From assembly GCF_002305895.1 (NCBI RefSeq), contig NZ_CP022203.1, forward strand, positions 5,682,501 to 5,746,500: a stretch of 64,000 nt of DNA. The letters are read 5' to 3'. The stretch's first letter is position 1; each line of letters begins with the position of its first letter. Source of the stretch: Corallococcus macrosporus DSM 14697 (GTDB taxonomy: Bacteria; Myxococcota; Myxococcia; Myxococcales; Myxococcaceae). Positions 16,623 to 25,167 of this stretch are shown here, one piece after another. Both the position numbers and the translations under genes were made by a program. A model generated the notes under the pieces. It saw only the letters and a list, made by a program, of their open reading frames with translations, was not told the origin of the DNA and ran no database searches.

Positions 16623-18673
16623 GGCTGTGCGAACTCGAGATAGTGGTTGATCGCCTGGTCGCAGAGCATCTGGGTGTAGTCCTCCAGCATCTGCGCGTAC
16701 TCCTCCGGCGAACGCTCCCGGAGCCCGACCACCCGCTCCAGTGCCGAGCGAATCTGTCCGAGCGAGCCGGTGCCGGCGATCTGAACCAACCGCTGAAAGG
16801 GGTGTTCATCCAGTGTCCCCAGGGTCAGCGGCCCTGTCAGGCACGCCACACCGTGCGCCAGCCCCTCCAGGGCGGTCATCGGCTGGCACTCGGCGAGCGT
16901 CACGTTGAGGACGACGTCCGTCTCCCGGATGAGGTTGAACAGCTCGGAGCGGTTCAAGTGCCCCACGTTGATGACGGACGCGCGCAGGGGCAGCTCCTGG
17001 CGGGCGGTGAAGGGACTGGTGACGAAGACGCGCTCCATCCCCGGCAGCGACGCGGCGACGAAGACGTTGGAGTAGAAGTTCTTCCACCAGTTGTTGGGCG
17101 TGGGGACGAAGGCGGCTCGCGTCAGCGGCGCACGGTGACGCTGGTCCTCCCGCGCGATGCGGGGCGGAAGGTTGAGCAGGACCTTCTGGAAGAGCAGCGG
17201 CGACATCAGGTGCATCTCCGGCTTGACGCACGCGACGGCGTCCAGCAGCCCCTGCTCCCGCAGCGTCAGCAGCCGGCTGAAGGTCTCCAATTCGAAGTCG
17301 AAGTGGAACTGGGCCGTGGAGCCGTGCCACACGCAGCACAGCCGGATGGCGCTGCCGAACACGCGGCGAAGCATGTGCATCACCTCCAGGGCGTTGGGGG
17401 AGAAGCCCTGGAAGATGATGGAGCGCGCGCCCAGCGTCTCGCACGTCTCGACGATGCGCCGGTGGTCCGTCGCCGTCAGCGTCCGGTTCGCGGTGATGCC
17501 AATCTTGTGGCCCGGCGCGTAGCCGGACGCGGCGCGGATGCCGTACCACTCCTGATGGAAGATGTGCACCACCCGGGACAGCCGCGGATCCACATGGGCC
17601 CACGTCGTGTCCAGGGGCGCGTCGACGACGACGTTCTCCGCGACGGTGTCGTTTGCGTAGCGCGAAGCGGGCGGCGCGGCGGGCGTCCGCGCGGCCTCGG
17701 GCGGCGCGGCGCGGAGGTGGACCAGCTCATCCGACAGGGACAGCAAGCGCTGCCGCCGCTCCGAACGCTTCAGCTCGACCGACAGGCGCTCCGACAGCTC
17801 GGACACGCGCATCCCCTGCAGCCCGTCCCCTGCCCGCAGCACCTCGCCCGCGTGCTCCGTCCAGGCGCGCAGCCGAGGCAGGGACTGCACGTGCAGCGAC
17901 TCCAGCGTCAGCGCCTGGCGCTCGTCCCGGGGCTGCTCCACCGACTGGAGCTGGAAGAAGCGCCGCGTCTGGGACGTGTTGCGCTTGAGCACGTACACGT
18001 CATGCGTGGCCAGGAGCCCGCCGCCGTGATGCAGGTCCCAGCCGGCCGGGGTCAGCTCCGCGTAGGGATGCAGCCAGCAGCCCTGGTGCCACGCGTTCTC
18101 CCAGACGCCGAAGGGAACGAGCTGGTTCTCCACCAGGCACAACAGACCACCGGGGCGCACCAGCTTGCCCAGGGATTCCAACAGGCCCGGCAGACGCTCC
18201 GGCGGGTTGTGGATGAGGACGGACACGGTGAACACCACGTCAAACGTCCTGCCGCCCACCGCCGTCAGCGCATCCGGGCCGCAGAAGAGCCGCTCCTCCA
18301 CGGGCCCGAGCCCCACCGGCGGCGCCTGCCGCAGCGGCTCCATCATCGGCTCGGAGAAGTCGTAGCCGTGGTAACGGATGCCCTCGGTCGACGCCAGATA
18401 GGACGCATGGCGTCCGAAGCCGCAGCCGAACTCCAGGACCTCGAGCGGCCGCCCCAGGGCGCGCTGCTCGCGCTTCATCAACGTCGTGAGCAGCGCCTCC
18501 TGCTGGGCATATCCCTGGTTGCCCGCGTCCTGACGCATGCGGACCATCTCCCGGTAGGTATAGCCGCTCGTCGCCTTCCAATAGCGGCTGCTCTCCGCCT
18601 CGTCCGCCTGAGCCTGGCTCGGGGCGCTCGCCTCCGGCGACTTCGCGATTTGAAGTTGGGTGTCATCCCGCAT
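16619..18673 (-). CDS. SAM-dependent methyltransferase fused to a GT4-like glycosyltransferase
   Basis: A 684-residue cytoplasmic fusion. Residues 1-20 are polar. Residues 30-250 form a class I methyltransferase with motif I at ~78-88 (LEVLEFGCGFGRHASYL), an acidic motif II (YHGYDFSEPMM) and FDVVFTVSVLIHNPPERLP. A linker at 280-350 is Ala/Pro-rich. The C-terminal ~330 residues look like the donor half of a GT-B enzyme (VVHIFHQEWYGIRAA; FVTSPFTARQELPLRASV; TDVVLNVTLAECQPMTALEG, an E-x7-E-like site). O-antigens that are exported by Wzm/Wzt are often capped by a methyl group that stops chain growth; a methylating cap enzyme is therefore a reasonable inference. The ATG at 18673, preceded by AAGGAAA, is chosen over an upstream in-frame start. 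It lies 62 nt after rfbC and overlaps the next gene by 4 nt. Confidence 0.85.
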   Translation of the reverse strand: MRDDTQLQIAKSPEASAPSQAQADEAESSRYWKATSGYTYREMVRMRQDAGNQGYAQQEALLTTLMKREQRALGRPLEVLEFGCGFGRHASYLASTEGIRYHGYDFSEPMMEPLRQAPPVGLGPVEERLFCGPDALTAVGGRTFDVVFTVSVLIHNPPERLPGLLESLGKLVRPGGLLCLVENQLVPFGVWENAWHQGCWLHPYAELTPAGWDLHHGGGLLATHDVYVLKRNTSQTRRFFQLQSVEQPRDERQALTLESLHVQSLPRLRAWTEHAGEVLRAGDGLQGMRVSELSERLSVELKRSERRQRLLSLSDELVHLRAAPPEAARTPAAPPASRYANDTVAENVVVDAPLDTTWAHVDPRLSRVVHIFHQEWYGIRAASGYAPGHKIGITANRTLTATDHRRIVETCETLGARSIIFQGFSPNALEVMHMLRRVFGSAIRLCCVWHGSTAQFHFDFELETFSRLLTLREQGLLDAVACVKPEMHLMSPLLFQKVLLNLPPRIAREDQRHRAPLTRAAFVPTPNNWWKNFYSNVFVAASLPGMERVFVTSPFTARQELPLRASVINVGHLNRSELFNLIRETDVVLNVTLAECQPMTALEGLAHGVACLTGPLTLGTLDEHPFQRLVQIAGTGSLGQIRSALERVVGLRERSPEEYAQMLEDYTQMLCDQAINHYLEFAQP

Positions 18674-18735
18674 GATGGAGGTTTCCTTCTGCCGCGGCCC
18701 CCCTGGGCCAATGTTCAACCGCCAGCGCCCCTGAT

Positions 18736-21700
18736 TCAGCCGGCGTGTTCCAAGGATGAAGTCCGGTCGTCCAGCAAGCCCTTCATGACCCGGTCCACCT
18801 CGGCTTCCCATGTCGTCCGGCGGACCCGCTCCGCGGCGTTCGCTCCGAGCCGCTTCCGCAGCGCGCCGTCCGAAACGGCGTCGCGAAGCCGGGCCAGTAC
18901 GCCACTCGGGGTCGGCTCGGCAAGCAGGCAATTCTCGCCATGCGTCAACAGCCACCGATTGGTGGGATTGTCGTTCGTCACGACAGTGACGCCGCAAGCC
19001 ATCATCTCCAGCGGCAGGTACGACGGGTGGCGGGTGAACATGAAACACAACCCGACATCACACTCGCGGTAGAGCGCGCCCGTCCGTTCCGCCGGCAACA
19101 TTCCCAGGTTGGTGACAAGGCCCCGGACGCCGTAGGCCTCCGGGTCCCACTCCGCGCCCGCCGCGAGCACCTCCACGGCCGGCCCCAGCTCCCGCTTGAG
19201 CCGCGCCAGCGCGGCCAGGCCCAGCTCGAAGCCGTTGCGCTCGTTTCCCGGCCGTCCATAGAAGAACACGCGCACGGGCCCCTGGCGCGCGGGCCGGCGG
19301 GGGTGGAACACCGTCCCATCCACCGCGGGCTCGAACCACACGCCGTCCATGCCGTGCAGGCCCACGACGTGCTCGTAGAGCCCGGGCGTATTGAAGATGC
19401 CATGGAAGCCCAGGCCATACGTCTGCTCGGCCAGCGCGGACGGGGTGCCCGCCGCGTGGAACAGCGGCTCGTAGTCCTGGACGAAGTAGCCACGCACCCC
19501 CGCCCTGGGGTGGTGCAGCACGCGGTACGCGGACGTCCACGCGGTGGCCAGCGCCAGGTCGCACGGGGGCAGGCTCGCCACGTCCTCGGGACGCTGGAGC
19601 ACGCGAACGGCGCCCACCGCGCCCGGGCAGATGGCCGCCACGCGCGCCTCGATGTCGCCGGGCCGCGTGTTCGGCTGGTCGTAGATGACGAAGTCGCTGC
19701 GCACGCCGTGGCGGCGCTGCATCAGGTCCGCGAAGCGGAAGATGGTATGAATGCCCGCGTAGACGTGGCCAAACGCGGGCACGAACCACGTCGCCGTCTC
19801 CACCTTTCCCTTCGCCCGCAGCGCCGCGAGGGCTCCCGGCGCCGACTCGCGCGAGGCACGGGCCTGCTCCGGTGTGAAGTCCCAGGCGTCCAGGTGCTCG
19901 ATGAGGTGCCGCTGCGCCCGTGCCCGCTGGTCGGCGCGCACGTCCCGCGCGCTGGGCACGTCCCGTCCCAGCGTCCGCACCGCGAGCTGCTCGCCATCCT
20001 CCGGGTGACGGCGCAGGCCGCAGTCCGTGGCGGTCAGCGTGAGGTGGGGGCTGTAGTAGGGGTCTCCCTTCGGCCCCAGCCAGGGCCGGTAGGCGTCATA
20101 CGACAGCCAGTAGTCCGCCTCGGGGATGGCGTCCGCGCGACGGCTGGCGGACTCATGGTGGATGAGGCGCGTCTGGGCCGTGCAGACCACGCGCAGCCCC
20201 TTCGCGTTCAGCCGCAGGCCCAGCTCCACGTCGCTGCCGCAGACCTGGAAGCGCTCGTCGAAGCCGCCCAGTGATTCGAAGACGTCGCGGCGGAGGATGA
20301 CGCACGCGCTGGTGACGGACAGCCAGTTGCGCGTCCACCCGGTGTGCCCGAAGGGCGTGGTGATGGGCCCGTCCGGCAACCGCCAGAACGGGTGACCCGC
20401 GAAGCCCGTCATCCCCACCACGACGCCCGCGTGCTGCACGGTGCCTTCGGGGAAGAGCAGCTTGCACCCCACCGCGCCCACCTCGGGCCGCTGGGCCTGG
20501 GAGACCAGCTCGTCCAGCCAGCCGGGGTCCACGACCTCCATGTCGTTGTTGAGGAAGAGCAGCAGCTCCCCGGAGGCCTGCTTCGCCGCCCAGTTGTTGA
20601 TGGCCGGGTAATTGAACGGGTGGTTCCACGTCAGCTTCACGAGGCGCGGATCCACCCACTGCTCCAGCAGCGCGAACGTCTCCGGCCGGGTGCTGTTGTT
20701 GGAGACGAGCAGCACCTCGAAGTGCGGATAGCGCGTGTGCGCCAGCAGGCTGTCCACCAGCGTGCGCAGCAGGTCCGGGCGGTCCTTGAAGGGCACGATG
20801 ATGGAGACCTTCGGCGTGCCCCGCACCGGATAGCGGACCTGGTACTGCATGGGCGCCGGGCTCGTGACGTCCGCGGACTCGCCCTGGCGCGCCAGGTGCT
20901 CGGACAGCGCCCGCACACCGGCCTCAGTGGCCGAGGCGCCGCCTCCGGACGCGAGACGTCGCCCGGACGCCGGCTTCACGCGCCCGTGGTACAGCGGCTC
21001 CGCGACGTGGCCGATGTTCGAGGTGGCCTCGCTCAGGCGCAGCATCAGGTCATGCGTCTGCGCGCCGTCGAAGCCCTCCCGCAGCCCCCCCACCCGCTCC
21101 AGCAAGGCACGGCGGATGACGAGGAAGTGGCGGACGTAGTCCACCGAGCGCAGCAGGTCCGGAGACCAGTCCGGCTTGAAGAACGGCGCCGACCGCTGGC
21201 CCGCCGCGTCCACGCCGTCCTCGTCCGTGTAGAGGACCTCCAGCTCGGGCCGCGCCGCGAAGGAAAGGGCCACCTCCGCCAGGGCATGCGGCGCCAGCGT
21301 GTCCTCGGCGTCGAGGAGCCCCACCACGTCCCCTCGGACCACCGCGAGCGCCGCGTTGGCGGCCCGCGCGGTGCCTCCCGACGACGGCCGGGTGATGACG
21401 CGGATGCGTGGCTCGCCCGCGGCCGCCTCCTGGAGGATGCGCGTCACGTGCGGCGCGGTGCTGGCGTCATCCACCAGCACCCACTCCCAGTCTGCGTACG
21501 TCTGCGCCACCACCGAGGCGATGCACTCGCGAAGGAAGGCTTCAGAGGCGTCGTGGACCGGCGTGACGAGCGACACGCGCGGGCGCTGGGGCAGCGCCGC
21601 CACGGCCTCGCGCGCCGCGGCGATGCGCGCCGGCTCCCGGGCCGCGCACCACGCGGGGTAGTCCGCCAACGACGGCGGCTGGGGAGGCGCGGTCCGCGTG

Positions 21701-22536
21701 CCCAGGAGGTTGGCGAGCGCGAGCACCGCCTCGGCGTTGAAACGGGACTGGCGGCGCAGCACCTCGCCCCACAGGGCCTGGGTCGCGCGGAGCGCCCCGG
21801 GCAGGTCGCTGCCCGTCAGCGGCTCCCGCAGCGCCTCGACGCCCTCCACCACGCGGCGGGACTCGGCTTCTCCCGGGACCTTGAGCCCCGCCGCCGCGCG
21901 GACGGCGTCCACCATGGCCAGGTTCCACCGGGCCTGTCCCCGCAGCACGGCCTCCAGCACGGGGCCCAGCGAATAGAGGTAGCCCCGCTTGGCCAGACCC
22001 ACCAACGCGCCCGCCACACGGCCCCGGTGCGAGCCCACCGCCCAGCGGGTGGGGTCCGCCAGCGGCTCGAGCTGCGCGACGGCCCAGGAGGACACGTCGT
22101 CACGCAGGCCCAGGGCCCGGTGCACCGTCAGGTACTCCAGCACGCGCACCAACGCGCGGTTGAAGCGGCCCTGCGGGCGGAGCATCTCGATGTGGAAGGG
22201 CTCCAGCCCGTTGACGAAGGCGCGCTTGGCGCCCGTCACCAGCTTGCCGCCGCGCGCCCGGTGCGACGGCGGAACGGAGAACGTGGTCGGCTCGGCGAGC
22301 CGGGCGGCCTCCTGGAGCGAGGACAGGGCCTGGCCCCCGTCGGGGAGCGCGCGGTGGAGCTGCTCCGTCACCAGGCGCAGCGCGCCCTCCAGGGCCTCGC
22401 GCTCGTCACACTGCTCGGGCGCGCAGGGCAGACGCTCCTCCAGCACCTTCCGGAGGGCGGCCGCCATCTGAGCAAAGTCCCCCGGACCAGGCGCCGCGGA
22501 AGGCCCCTGCGTCACTTCAGCCCACTTCTGCCACAT
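18736..22536 (-). CDS. rfbC: O-antigen glycosyltransferase RfbC: GT2-GT2-WsaF-like GT4
   Basis: A 1266-residue cytoplasmic O-antigen polymerising or chain-building enzyme, orthologous to M. xanthus RfbC (also called WbgA). Residues 1-280 hold three copies of a helical module (about 98-140, 174-215, 245-277; each ending F/W-N-x-A-x-x-x-A/V). Residues 318-545 are GT2-A (VSLVTPVHDASEAFL; VDDAST; LLDAEDTL). Residues 575-830 are GT2-B (KVSIIVPFKDRPDLL; FLNNDMEVVD; SVTSACVILRRDVF; GGFDERFQVCGSDVEL). Residues 912-1260 are a GT4 of the WsaF rhamnosyltransferase type (WFVPAFGHVYAGIH; FVQDYEPLFH; SYLPLEMMACG). The ATG at 22536 has GGAAGGGTGA just upstream. It is third in wzm-wzt-rfbC. The rhamnosyl assignment fits the nearby rml operon but is not proven; M. 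xanthus rfbABC mutants lack O-antigen. Confidence 0.95.
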   Translation of the reverse strand: MWQKWAEVTQGPSAAPGPGDFAQMAAALRKVLEERLPCAPEQCDEREALEGALRLVTEQLHRALPDGGQALSSLQEAARLAEPTTFSVPPSHRARGGKLVTGAKRAFVNGLEPFHIEMLRPQGRFNRALVRVLEYLTVHRALGLRDDVSSWAVAQLEPLADPTRWAVGSHRGRVAGALVGLAKRGYLYSLGPVLEAVLRGQARWNLAMVDAVRAAAGLKVPGEAESRRVVEGVEALREPLTGSDLPGALRATQALWGEVLRRQSRFNAEAVLALANLLGTRTAPPQPPSLADYPAWCAAREPARIAAAREAVAALPQRPRVSLVTPVHDASEAFLRECIASVVAQTYADWEWVLVDDASTAPHVTRILQEAAAGEPRIRVITRPSSGGTARAANAALAVVRGDVVGLLDAEDTLAPHALAEVALSFAARPELEVLYTDEDGVDAAGQRSAPFFKPDWSPDLLRSVDYVRHFLVIRRALLERVGGLREGFDGAQTHDLMLRLSEATSNIGHVAEPLYHGRVKPASGRRLASGGGASATEAGVRALSEHLARQGESADVTSPAPMQYQVRYPVRGTPKVSIIVPFKDRPDLLRTLVDSLLAHTRYPHFEVLLVSNNSTRPETFALLEQWVDPRLVKLTWNHPFNYPAINNWAAKQASGELLLFLNNDMEVVDPGWLDELVSQAQRPEVGAVGCKLLFPEGTVQHAGVVVGMTGFAGHPFWRLPDGPITTPFGHTGWTRNWLSVTSACVILRRDVFESLGGFDERFQVCGSDVELGLRLNAKGLRVVCTAQTRLIHHESASRRADAIPEADYWLSYDAYRPWLGPKGDPYYSPHLTLTATDCGLRRHPEDGEQLAVRTLGRDVPSARDVRADQRARAQRHLIEHLDAWDFTPEQARASRESAPGALAALRAKGKVETATWFVPAFGHVYAGIHTIFRFADLMQRRHGVRSDFVIYDQPNTRPGDIEARVAAICPGAVGAVRVLQRPEDVASLPPCDLALATAWTSAYRVLHHPRAGVRGYFVQDYEPLFHAAGTPSALAEQTYGLGFHGIFNTPGLYEHVVGLHGMDGVWFEPAVDGTVFHPRRPARQGPVRVFFYGRPGNERNGFELGLAALARLKRELGPAVEVLAAGAEWDPEAYGVRGLVTNLGMLPAERTGALYRECDVGLCFMFTRHPSYLPLEMMACGVTVVTNDNPTNRWLLTHGENCLLAEPTPSGVLARLRDAVSDGALRKRLGANAAERVRRTTWEAEVDRVMKGLLDDRTSSLEHAG

Positions 22537-22577
22537 GAGTCACCCTTCCCCGTGGGTACTGGCGCGCTCCGGCTCGC

Positions 22578-23891
22578 TCATCCCACCTCCACGCGCGGCG
22601 TGGCGCCTGGAGCGAACGGGAGGCCTTGCTGGGCCTCCGGGCCAGCCTCCACCAACCACCGGTGCGGAGGCCGGAACACGCCCTCGTCCTCCGACGCGGA
22701 GACCACGCGGAACGCACAACGCGCGGACGAGTCCCCCTTCCCGGAGCGGGCGGACACCACCAGCGAATAGTCACCGCCCAGGGCGCCCAGGCGTTCGACC
22801 AGGAAGCGGAGGATGCCGTGCGTGGGCATCCGAGTCAGCACCACCGCCTCCCGGCGGGTGCTCGTCTCATACAGCGTGCGGCCATCGGCGGCCTGGAGAC
22901 GCACCTCGAAGTCCACGTCGTCGCAGGCGCCCTCCACCGAGAAGTCCGCGCGGAACTCCAGCGCCTGCTCCGGTGACACGACCTCCAGGGCTTCGCCCTG
23001 GGCGTCCGTCAATTGCACGCCGCGGATGCGGACCGGGCCTTCGGAGGAGAGGACGTCGGCGGGGACTTGCGGCAGCGCCCCGCCGCCCTCGGTGAGCGCC
23101 GGCGGCGTGAAGGCGACGGACTGCGCCTCGGCCAGGGAGATGGCCTCACGGTACTCGGCGGTGACCTCCGACGGCTTGCCCACGCGCCGGACGTAGCCAC
23201 CGTCAATCCACGCCGCCAGGTCGCACCAGCGCTCCACGGTGCTCAAGTCGTGCGTCACCAGGACGATGGTCTTCCCCTGCCGCTTGAAGTCCATCATCTT
23301 GGCGAGGCTCTTCTTGCTGAAGTGCTCGTCACCCACGGCGAGGATTTCATCGATGATGAGGATGTCCGGGTCCACGTGCGTGGCCACCGCGAACGCCAGC
23401 CGCATGTACATGCCGCTGGAGTAGGTGCGCACCGGCTCGTCGATGAACTCACCCAGCTCGCTGAAGGCGATGATTTCATCCATGCGCGCCCGGACCTCGG
23501 CGCGCGTCATCCCCAGGATGATGCCGTTGATGAGGATGTTCTCCCGGCCGGAGAAGTCCGGGTGGAACCCGGCGCCCAGGTCCAGCAGCGCGGAGATGCG
23601 GCCGTTGATCTGCAGGTCACCGGAGGTGGGCGTGTAGATGCCGGTGATGAGCTTGAGCAGCGTGCTCTTCCCCGAGCCGTTGCGCCCGATGATGCCCACC
23701 GTCTTCCCCTTGGGGATGGTGAGGTTGATGCCCCGCAGCGCGGTGATGAGCGTCGCATCGCGAGCCTGGCGCTGACCGCGCAGCCAACGCAGCAGCTCCG
23801 ACTTGAAGGTCGTGTACTCGCCCCGGATGGTCCGCTTCCGGAAGCTCTTCACCACGTCCTTCAGGATGATGGCGTCCATGGATTCAGGCAT
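22578..23891 (-). CDS. wzt: O-antigen ABC transporter, ATP-binding subunit Wzt (RfbB)
   Basis: This ATPase drives export of completed O-antigen on undecaprenyl diphosphate across the inner membrane with Wzm. The 437-residue protein has an N-terminal ABC domain: Walker A GRNGSGKST, a Q-loop region, signature YSSGMYMRLAFA, Walker B ILIIDEILAVGD and the H-loop VTHD. About residues 290-410 form a C-terminal beta-rich domain (ADFSVEGACDDVDFEV; VLTRMPTHG) of the Wzt_C type that recognises the capped glycan end. It therefore belongs to the class with terminus recognition, consistent with the methyltransferase fusion downstream. The ATG at 23891 is 8 nt after the wzm stop; an in-frame ATG four codons later (MDAIIL) is an alternative. 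It was named rfbB in M. xanthus. Confidence 0.96.
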   Translation of the reverse strand: MPESMDAIILKDVVKSFRKRTIRGEYTTFKSELLRWLRGQRQARDATLITALRGINLTIPKGKTVGIIGRNGSGKSTLLKLITGIYTPTSGDLQINGRISALLDLGAGFHPDFSGRENILINGIILGMTRAEVRARMDEIIAFSELGEFIDEPVRTYSSGMYMRLAFAVATHVDPDILIIDEILAVGDEHFSKKSLAKMMDFKRQGKTIVLVTHDLSTVERWCDLAAWIDGGYVRRVGKPSEVTAEYREAISLAEAQSVAFTPPALTEGGGALPQVPADVLSSEGPVRIRGVQLTDAQGEALEVVSPEQALEFRADFSVEGACDDVDFEVRLQAADGRTLYETSTRREAVVLTRMPTHGILRFLVERLGALGGDYSLVVSARSGKGDSSARCAFRVVSASEDEGVFRPPHRWLVEAGPEAQQGLPFAPGATPRVEVG

Positions 23892-23899
23892 GCCGACGC

Positions 23900-24682
23900 T
23901 CAGATGGACTCCGCGAACTCTTCGCGGCGGGATTCGAAGATGGACGAGGCGCCCCACAGCAGCACCACGGACACAGCGGCCAGGGCCAGCAGCGGCCCGG
24001 AATCAGGAAGCCGGTGCTCGTAGAAGATGGCCTGGTACGACGTCATCAGGCTGACCATGGGATTGAGCGCCATCATCAACGAGCGGAAGCTCTCATCCTG
24101 GATGGTGGACAGCGGGTACAGCACGGGCGTGGCGAAGAACCACAGCGTCAGCAGGTTGCCCACGATGTGCTGCAGGTCCCGGAACGTCACGTTGATGGCC
24201 GCCAGGATGTACGTCAGGGCCAACGTGAAGGTGAGCTGGATGAGCACCACCACCGGGAACAGGACGACGTGCCAGGTGGGCCACTGCCCGTAGGCGATGC
24301 CCATGGCCAGCATCAACGGCATCGAGAGGACGAAGTTGCAGAGGTTCGTCACCACCACCGAGGTGGGCAACACCTGGGCAGGGAAACGCACCTTGGTCAG
24401 CAAGTCCCGCCGGTCGCTGATGGCGCTGGCGCCGCCGCCCACGGACGTGGAGAACCAGATCCACGGCAACAGCCCGGTGAACATGAAGAACGGGAAGTTG
24501 GGGATGTTCTGCTTCATCACCACGGTGAACAGCAGCACGTACACCAGCATGTGGAGCGTCGGATTCAGGAACGTCCACAGGAAGCCCAGGAACGAGCCGC
24601 GGTAACGCGCCTTCAGTTCCCGCTGGACGAGGCTGATGAGCAAGCCCCGGTACTGATACAGTTCACGGACGAGCCGAATCAT
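23900..24682 (-). CDS. wzm: O-antigen ABC transporter, permease Wzm (RfbA)
   Basis: The membrane channel subunit of the O-antigen exporter. It has 260 residues and six hydrophobic helices after a short amphipathic N-terminus (YRGLLISLVQRELKARYRGS, the typical ABC-2 entry motif), followed by GFLWTFLNPTLHMLVYVLLF and SPxx-like loop FATPVLYPLS near the C-terminal half. The ATG at 24682 has AGAAGG about 7 nt upstream; a longer reading by 21 codons lacks hydrophobic or conserved content and is rejected. It opens the wzm-wzt-rfbC operon; the 158 bp between it and the tRNA terminator should carry the promoter, though I see no convincing -35/-10 pair there. It was named rfbA in M. xanthus. Confidence 0.96.
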   Translation of the reverse strand: MIRLVRELYQYRGLLISLVQRELKARYRGSFLGFLWTFLNPTLHMLVYVLLFTVVMKQNIPNFPFFMFTGLLPWIWFSTSVGGGASAISDRRDLLTKVRFPAQVLPTSVVVTNLCNFVLSMPLMLAMGIAYGQWPTWHVVLFPVVVLIQLTFTLALTYILAAINVTFRDLQHIVGNLLTLWFFATPVLYPLSTIQDESFRSLMMALNPMVSLMTSYQAIFYEHRLPDSGPLLALAAVSVVLLWGASSIFESRREEFAESI

Positions 24683-24841
24683 GAGGGAGCCTTCTATAGC
24701 AGGGCATTCCACTGTTGCGAGGACGCCTGGCGCCCCCGGCCCCACGCTGATGACGCGCCCGGTGGCCGCTCACCCGGGGAGCAACCCTTCAACCGAGCGC
24801 CTGTCCGGCCCTGGCTCAGCGTCTGAGAATGCAGGACGCTG

Positions 24842-24876
24842 AAAAAACAAAGGCCCCCTGGTTTCCCAGAGGGCCT
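24842..24876 (-). terminator. Rho-independent terminator after the tRNA-Gly pair
   Basis: On the minus strand an 11-bp stem (AGGCCCTCTGG / CCAGGGGGCCT, one mismatch) with a GAAA loop is followed by TTGTTTTTT. It lies 5 nt beyond the CCA end of the downstream tRNA. Confidence 0.85.
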
Positions 24877-24881
24877 CGAAT

Positions 24882-24956
24882 TGGAGCGGGAAAAGGGATT
24901 TGAACCCTCGACCCTCGCCTTGGCAAGGCGATGCTCTACCGCTGAGCTATTCCCGC
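24882..24956 (-). tRNA. tRNA-Gly (anticodon GCC), distal copy
   Basis: A 75-nt tRNA on the minus strand. The acceptor stem GCGGGAA pairs with TTCCCGC, the D arm is GCTCAGCGGTAGAGC, the anticodon arm TCGCC-TTGCCAA-GGCGA gives anticodon GCC, and the T arm contains GGTTCAAATCC. The 3' CCA is encoded. Its sequence is identical to the copy at 25008-25082. Confidence 0.97.
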
Positions 24957-24976
24957 GTCAGACTCTTCAAACTACA

Positions 24977-25002
24977 AGGCCCTCCGGCTTCCCAGAGGGC
25001 CT
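24977..25002 (-). terminator. Hairpin between the two tRNA-Gly genes
   Basis: A stem AGGCCCTCTGG / CCGGAGGGCCT with a GAAG loop and one mismatch follows the upstream tRNA by 5 nt. The following T-run is poor (TTGTAGTTTG), so it may act as a processing signal or a leaky terminator that lets transcription reach the second tRNA. Confidence 0.55.
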
Positions 25003-25007
25003 GATTT

Positions 25008-25082
25008 TGGAGCGGGAAAAGGGATTTGAACCCTCGACCCTCGCCTTGGCAAGGCGATGCTCTACCGCTGAGCTATTCCCGC
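25008..25082 (-). tRNA. tRNA-Gly (anticodon GCC), promoter-proximal copy
   Basis: Same 75-nt tRNA as at 24882-24956, with anticodon GCC, T-arm GGTTCAAATCC and an encoded CCA. It is transcribed leftward from the promoter at 25139-25167 and reads first, through the hairpin at 24977-25002, towards the second copy. Confidence 0.97.
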
Positions 25083-25138
25083 ATCAGGTACCGCACCTTC
25101 GTCGCCGCCGTGTGAGCGCCGGGGCGAAAGTGAGGTGC

Positions 25139-25167
25139 GGTATACAGAGCCCGTCCGGACCCGTCAA
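25139..25167 (-). promoter_or_regulatory. Sigma-70-type promoter of the tRNA-Gly operon
   Basis: On the minus strand TTGACG (25167-25162) and TATACC (25144-25139) are 17 nt apart. The -35 box overlaps the pgsA stop codon. Initiation would fall near 25132, leaving a leader of about 50 nt before the first tRNA. Confidence 0.6.

Larger units (their letters stand above)
24851..25082 (-). repeat. Tandem duplication of a tRNA-plus-hairpin unit
   Basis: The unit of tRNA-Gly, short spacer and GC-rich hairpin occurs twice in tandem with a period of 126 bp (25008 versus 24882 at the CCA end). The tRNA parts are identical; spacers and the hairpin loops have diverged slightly. This is a local gene duplication. 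Confidence 0.9.

Noticed and set aside
24882-25082. Duplicated tRNA as a prophage or island attachment site
   Set aside because: Both copies are full-length with hairpins, and no integrase or phage gene lies nearby; local duplication explains it.
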